Source: Epichloe hybrida (taxonomy: Eukaryota; Ascomycota; Sordariomycetes; Hypocreales; Clavicipitaceae). Taken from it: 64,000 nt of DNA. The translations under genes and the position numbers were made by a program. Shown here piece by piece: positions 59,978 through 64,000 of the stretch. The notes beneath the pieces are model-generated. The model was not told where the DNA came from. It did not search any database and saw only the letters and a list, made by a program, of their open reading frames with translations. Location of the stretch: positions 1,922,001 to 1,986,000 of the forward strand of contig JAFEKR010000004.1 of the NCBI GenBank assembly GCA_019022495.1, in the 5' to 3' direction. Numbering within the stretch: position 1 is the first letter of the stretch; each line of letters opens with the position of its first letter.

Positions 59978-60692
59978 GCCATGGGTGCATTTTCCGCAAC
60001 AAAACATGGAAAGTAGTCATGCTCTTATCACATACGCACGTGATCAAAGTATAGGTCCGTCACACGGCGGATTAACGCGCCAAGCCTCGTTGCCTTTTTC
60101 TCAAAGCTCTTGCCATTTTATCATGGGCCAATGTGTTTCGGGAAAAACACGATTCTACTCCGTAACAGTACCCGTACCGCTACTTGAATATCATCTTCAT
60201 AGAAACTAGCGTGTATCTTGCTTACCATAATTCTTTTCTGCAATCAAATCCAACTCGTACCAATTTTTTTTCCCCCGCAAGCTACCATGCATGCTCTCAG
60301 TCAAAGCACCAGCAAAGCAAAAGCACTGACATCTCCATACTCATATACACTATGCTAAACTAGATTGAATCGTTCCCTAGTTTCCTTTCAACTTCTGGTC
60401 AAACAACAACAGACATCGCGATAAAAACTTTTGCTGCTTCACAAGCGCACACCATGTCCAATGGCAACAGTAGCTAAATTGCCCGGGCAGCACGACGCTA
60501 CCAAACAGAAACAAAATAAAAACAAATCAGAGCTGCTGGTATTATACAAAGAGTAACATGTCAGTCGTACACATGGGTATCAAGACACGGAAATTAGTCA
60601 AGGAAAATGGCTTCACAAGTTTTGAAGGACCCGAAAACAAACAAAAATCGGACGGGAACAATCGAAGAAACCCCCCCCTCCCCCCCCCCCAA
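59978..60692. other. Convergent intergenic region
   Basis: 715 nt, 3' ends of the PPR gene (+) and the acetyltransferase fusion (-). C-runs at 60671-60690. No gene seen. Confidence 0.6.
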
Positions 60693-61475
60693 TCACGGTC
60701 CTATGCCGCCGATGCCTCGTAGCACACGGGCTGGATTGCCAGCCACAACAGTAAAAGGTGGAACATCCTTTCTTGTCCGTTAGCCCACTGTTTTTGACTT
60801 TCAATAACAAGAGGTTTCGTGACTAACCTTGGTGACAATAGATCCAGCGCCTACAGTACTTCCTTTACCAATGGTACGACCAGGAAGAATCATGGCGCCA
60901 CCACCAATCCAACAGTCTTGCTCTATGGTGATTCCACGGCCAAATTGAGGGCCTTGTCCACCTTGACGCTTCTTGGGATCAATGGGTAGCGACGTCGTGA
61001 AAATGCTGACATTGGGTCCAATTACGCAGTTGTCGCCAATCTTCACCTCGCACACGTCGTTAATCGTACAGTTACGTCCCAGAACAACATGATGACCGAT
61101 CGAGATGTTGTAGCCGTAGTCACAGGTAAATGGCGTCTCCACTGCGACATGTCGGCCTACACGACCGACGCTGGTGACAGGGGAGGCTTCGCTAGGCGAA
61201 ACGCGAACAAGATCTCGGGGTTGTAAAATCTCCAGAAAGAGGCGAGCTCGCTCATCGGGGGACACGCCATTTGTTGGTGGCGACGTCAGATTATTGAACC
61301 TCCAGCACGCAGCGGCACACCTTTCCCTTTCTAGACACAGTTCCTTATCAAAGGGGTAAAAGTTTCGCCCGGAAAGCATCTCCTCCTTTTGTGTTCTTCG
61401 TTGAGGGTACTGAGAGTGAGTTTGGGATTGAGGCTGAGGCTGAATGTGCGACTGTGTGTGAGCCTGAGCCTGAGT

Positions 61476-61528
<53 letters not shown>

Positions 61529-62971
61529 ATTGAGAATGAGAATGAGAATGAGAATGGGCTTGGGAATGAGATAGAGCCAGCTGAGCAGCAGCCTGCACAT
61601 TGCTTGACGGGGCCGGCGGGTGAGGTGTTGGGCTGCTCGTTCGTGTCGGGCGGAGAATATTGATCTGCGGTAGGTGATTGCCCGGATGAGGCGTCTCGGG
61701 TTCATTTCCTCGATTGAGGTCATGTAGAGGGGGCACTCGCTGATACTCTTTACCCATCCTTTCGCCAAAGGAAGGAGGTTGTGTATTGGCACTGATGGGG
61801 GTAGGGAAAACATTACCAGCGTTGTATGGGATGGCCGACAATTTATTCTCGGGACTCGTAGCAGACGCGGCGCTCGTCATTGTCGATATTGTCGACGCCG
61901 TTGGTCGGTCATCATCGGTCACCACCAAGGGTCGGCCTTGTGGCGGGTCTATGCGGAGGATCTGGCCACGATAATGAGGAAGCGGCTCCCGCTTTACGGG
62001 CTGCGGCCCATATGCACCATGCTGCGGCATCCCATAGGCTCCAGGTGGAACGTAAGAGGGATCCTTGGACTCGAGCGGTACGGCAGGTGCCTTCGTATCA
62101 GGTTTGGGCCAGCCGGCACCTCTCTGTGGCGGATATCCAGCACATAAGAATCCTCCTCGAATACAATTTATGCCTGAAAACCTTGATGAGCCGAGAGTAC
62201 AAGAGGGGACGCTGAGCACTAAAATGAAAGGATCAACAACTCACATTCCGGTTTTGACTCGTCACATTTTTTCTTTCTCTTGCGGCACGTCAAACAACCA
62301 GTTTTTGTGCGGTTACTGAAGTTTCGTTTCCGCTTTTTGGGATCATGGTGAAGAAGAGAGTCTTGTCGCTGCTCACTTCCATAAGGGCTGCCGTGAGCAG
62401 CTGCAGACCGATCCTCGGCATCAGGGCTCGTATTGGTATAGTCGCTATGATCCATCTGGCCTGCTGCTCTGCGCAGAGTGTCTCCTATCTGGTCCTCTGT
62501 CTGGCCACGAGGTGACGTTGCCGAGGTCTGTTGCGAATTATGGCCATTCCTCTCTGCTCGCGAATGATGCTGCGTCGGCCAGAAGCTGTCTTTATCTTGC
62601 CAATCTTCTCCATACTGCCTGCTGCTTTCCTGGTGGGGAGTTTCGTGCATCTCTCGAGATTCGTTTTGTGATTCGATTGATGTCGCCTCTGGTGTCTGAG
62701 CTTTCGCAGATGCAACTTCATGCCGCAGCTCAATCGAGTTGGATCGTTTGCGCTTCTGACTCGCATCTGCATTTGCGAAACGTCCTGACGAAACTGGTGG
62801 CCGATCAATGGTCTGTATCGACCAGCCATCTTTGCGGAGCGTAGAGGTCTTGGGGGATCCCTGGTAGTGAGATTTGTCGCCTTCGTCCGAGGTGTCTACT
62901 TTGATGCACTTCTCCGCGGGAGATTCCGTAGCTTTCGGAGAGCCTCCGTTCAAAGCTGTAAACGCAGACAT
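60693..62971 (-). CDS. Zn2Cys6 zinc cluster fused to a maltose-O-acetyltransferase-like left-handed beta-helix
   Basis: Exons on the minus strand are 62971-62245, 62173-60828 and 60767-60693, 715 residues; introns of 71 nt (GTGAGT/TTCAG) and 60 nt (GTTAGT, GCTAACG, AAAG). Residues 226-253 form a textbook Zn2Cys6 binuclear cluster (CLTCRKRKKKCDESKPEC-INC-IRGGFLC), with intron 1 splitting Cys243. Next is a long disordered region with a (Ala-Gln)n/His-Ser tract encoded by hexamers. From about residue 490 comes a MAT/NodL-like domain: FYPFDKELCLERERCAAACWRFN, then hexapeptide repeats (IGHHVVLGRNCTINDVCEVKIGDNCVIGPNVSI, IEQDCWIGGGAMILPG, GKGSTVGAGSIVTKDVPP, AGNPARVLRGI). Where the bacterial enzymes have the catalytic His (T-x-H-P), this has TSLP (Leu638). 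From memory the fusion exists in other filamentous fungi. Its role is unknown; probably a nuclear regulator. Confidence 0.92.
61459..61556 (+). repeat. Hexanucleotide TGAGCC array, coding for Ala-Gln repeats on the minus strand
   Basis: About a dozen hexamers TGAGCC/TGAGAA in the coding region of the Zn2Cys6-acetyltransferase gene (minus-strand CAGGCT and CATTCT). It encodes alternating Gln-Ala and then Ser-His residues. A length-variable linker is expected. Confidence 0.9.
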
Positions 62972-64000
62972 TCTTGAAAAAGTGTCAAGGCCTAATCGGT
63001 GCAGAAAGTTTCCAACTTCTGATTGCGCTGAGTAGCAACGGTGAACGGACGGCGGGACACCCTTTCGTGAGACGGAGCTCTGAAGGCACAATTCGTAATA
63101 CAAGTCGGGGATCCAGCCCACGGCTTGAGAAGTATTTGACTCTCAGCTTTCCTTGGATGACCCCTTATGCTTAATCAGGCTTTTTTTTTTTTCCCCCGCT
63201 GTGCCTAGAGCCGTTGTGATGAGCCTTTGCCTTTATTTTAGACTTTCCTGGTAGACCTGCTAGTCAGGAAAATCGAAAGGCAGAGGATGAAGCAGGCTTG
63301 GAGAATACCAATGACAAAATTATCGCATTAGTCAGAAAAGCCTTTGAAAATTGGCGCGTTGATTGTTAAGATTCCTAGTCAGATCGGTGCATGAAGAGTC
63401 CTTCCCCAGACTTCCAAATGATGACGAGAGCAAAGGGCGTCAAGAGGTGTGGAACCTCGATTAGTTTGTCCGAGTTTCTACGGTATGAGGTGTAATCGCG
63501 TAAGACCAGGGGGTTCGCAGCTGCTCGCGGGAGGGAATGGCGAGCTTGGGTCGGAAGATGATGGTTCAGGTCCAAATCCCAGGAAGATCCGACACTTGGA
63601 AGGATGTCGTTCGAAGGTTGACGAAAGATGAAAGGTGGAAGGAGGAGGACGAACATCCAGGTTGGCAATATGAGCTAGAATGGAGATGGGGGTACGTTTC
63701 GAGAAAAGTACTTCCGCACTCGCACCGCACTGTGCCTCACTCTTCTCTTGAGAAAAAGAGAAGGGGAAAAAAGCAGGCAGGTGCGCACAGAATTGTACAC
63801 AGGTACGACCCAAGTCCGAAGGCAAAGCGGCGTCTGGTGCGTGCGAATTGCGCAAGAAAGAAAGGCTGGGCTGGCAGTTACGGAGCACGAGCGAGCGACT
63901 TTGTCGACCGGCAGGGCGCCGAGTCGAGAGACGATCGCTAAGCCCGGAAGCCGCGCTTTTACAGTAGTTCGCTAGTCTCGAGGCGCACAAGATGGATTCG
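62972..64000. other. Upstream region to the window edge
   Basis: 1.0 kb with overlapping open frames on both strands (63,478-63,990) but no recognisable domain. A T-run is at 63181-63191. Probably promoter and 5' UTR of the Zn2Cys6 gene, perhaps also of a gene beyond the edge. Confidence 0.5.

Noticed and set aside
61391..61663. Plus-strand open frame rich in Glu-Pro repeats
   Set aside because: It is the complement of the Ala-Gln hexamer tract of the Zn2Cys6-acetyltransferase gene.

Overview
The window looks like a chromosome segment of a filamentous ascomycete, most likely Sordariomycetes and probably Hypocreales (inferred from gene content and style, not from a search). The genes are compact and GC-richer, with 55-207 nt introns carrying GTRNGT/CTAAC/YAG signals. 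They encode fungal versions of UTP4, PNG1, MPDU1, MIC12, bL17m, UTP25, eIF3f, an R3H-SUZ protein, a zinc-knuckle RS protein, Cwf18, a PPR protein and a Zn2Cys6-acetyltransferase fusion.

Layout. (1) 1-10,700: UTP4 (+), a PNG1 whose catalytic Cys is Val (+), a small Cys-rich protein (+) and MPDU1 (-). (2) 10,769-39,313: a 28.5 kb AT-rich island, saturated with TpA and with in-frame TAA/TAG where CAA/CAG/TGG are expected, the signature of repeat-induced point mutation (RIP). It is bracketed by a 157/156 bp direct repeat and is a nest of dead elements. These are a gag-protease-integrase LTR element; a 2.06 kb element with CAGAGCATTG inverted ends and AATAC arrays; a Ty3/gypsy relic; two Ty1/copia elements of one family (Copia-A, Copia-B); one solo LTR; and long coding relics I cannot identify. 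(3) 39,314-64,000: ordinary gene-dense DNA, with a DUF7514-like protein, an unknown conserved protein, MIC12, bL17m, UTP25, eIF3f, R3H-SUZ, a zinc-knuckle RS protein, Cwf18, PPR and Zn2Cys6-acetyltransferase.

The history of the island can be read from target-site duplications (TSDs). Copia-A went into the gypsy integrase frame (TSD ATTAC). A 3.5 kb inversion then broke Copia-A in the middle and carried away its 3' half, its 3' LTR and the gypsy 3' end; the second TSD copy now lies inverted as GTAAT. Copia-B went into an unidentified reading frame of more than 1,100 codons (TSD GAAGC). A further LTR of the same family went into Copia-B gag-pol in reverse and survives as a solo LTR (TSD ATGAT).

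The flanking genes are housekeeping: two SSU-processome factors (UTP4, UTP25), translation (eIF3f, bL17m), mitochondrial architecture and expression (MIC12, PPR), splicing (Cwf18, zinc-knuckle RS protein), ER glycosylation and quality control (MPDU1, PNG1). They do not form a pathway cluster. The R3H-SUZ gene needs three one-base corrections in C-runs to read through, so it is either a fresh pseudogene or carries assembly errors.
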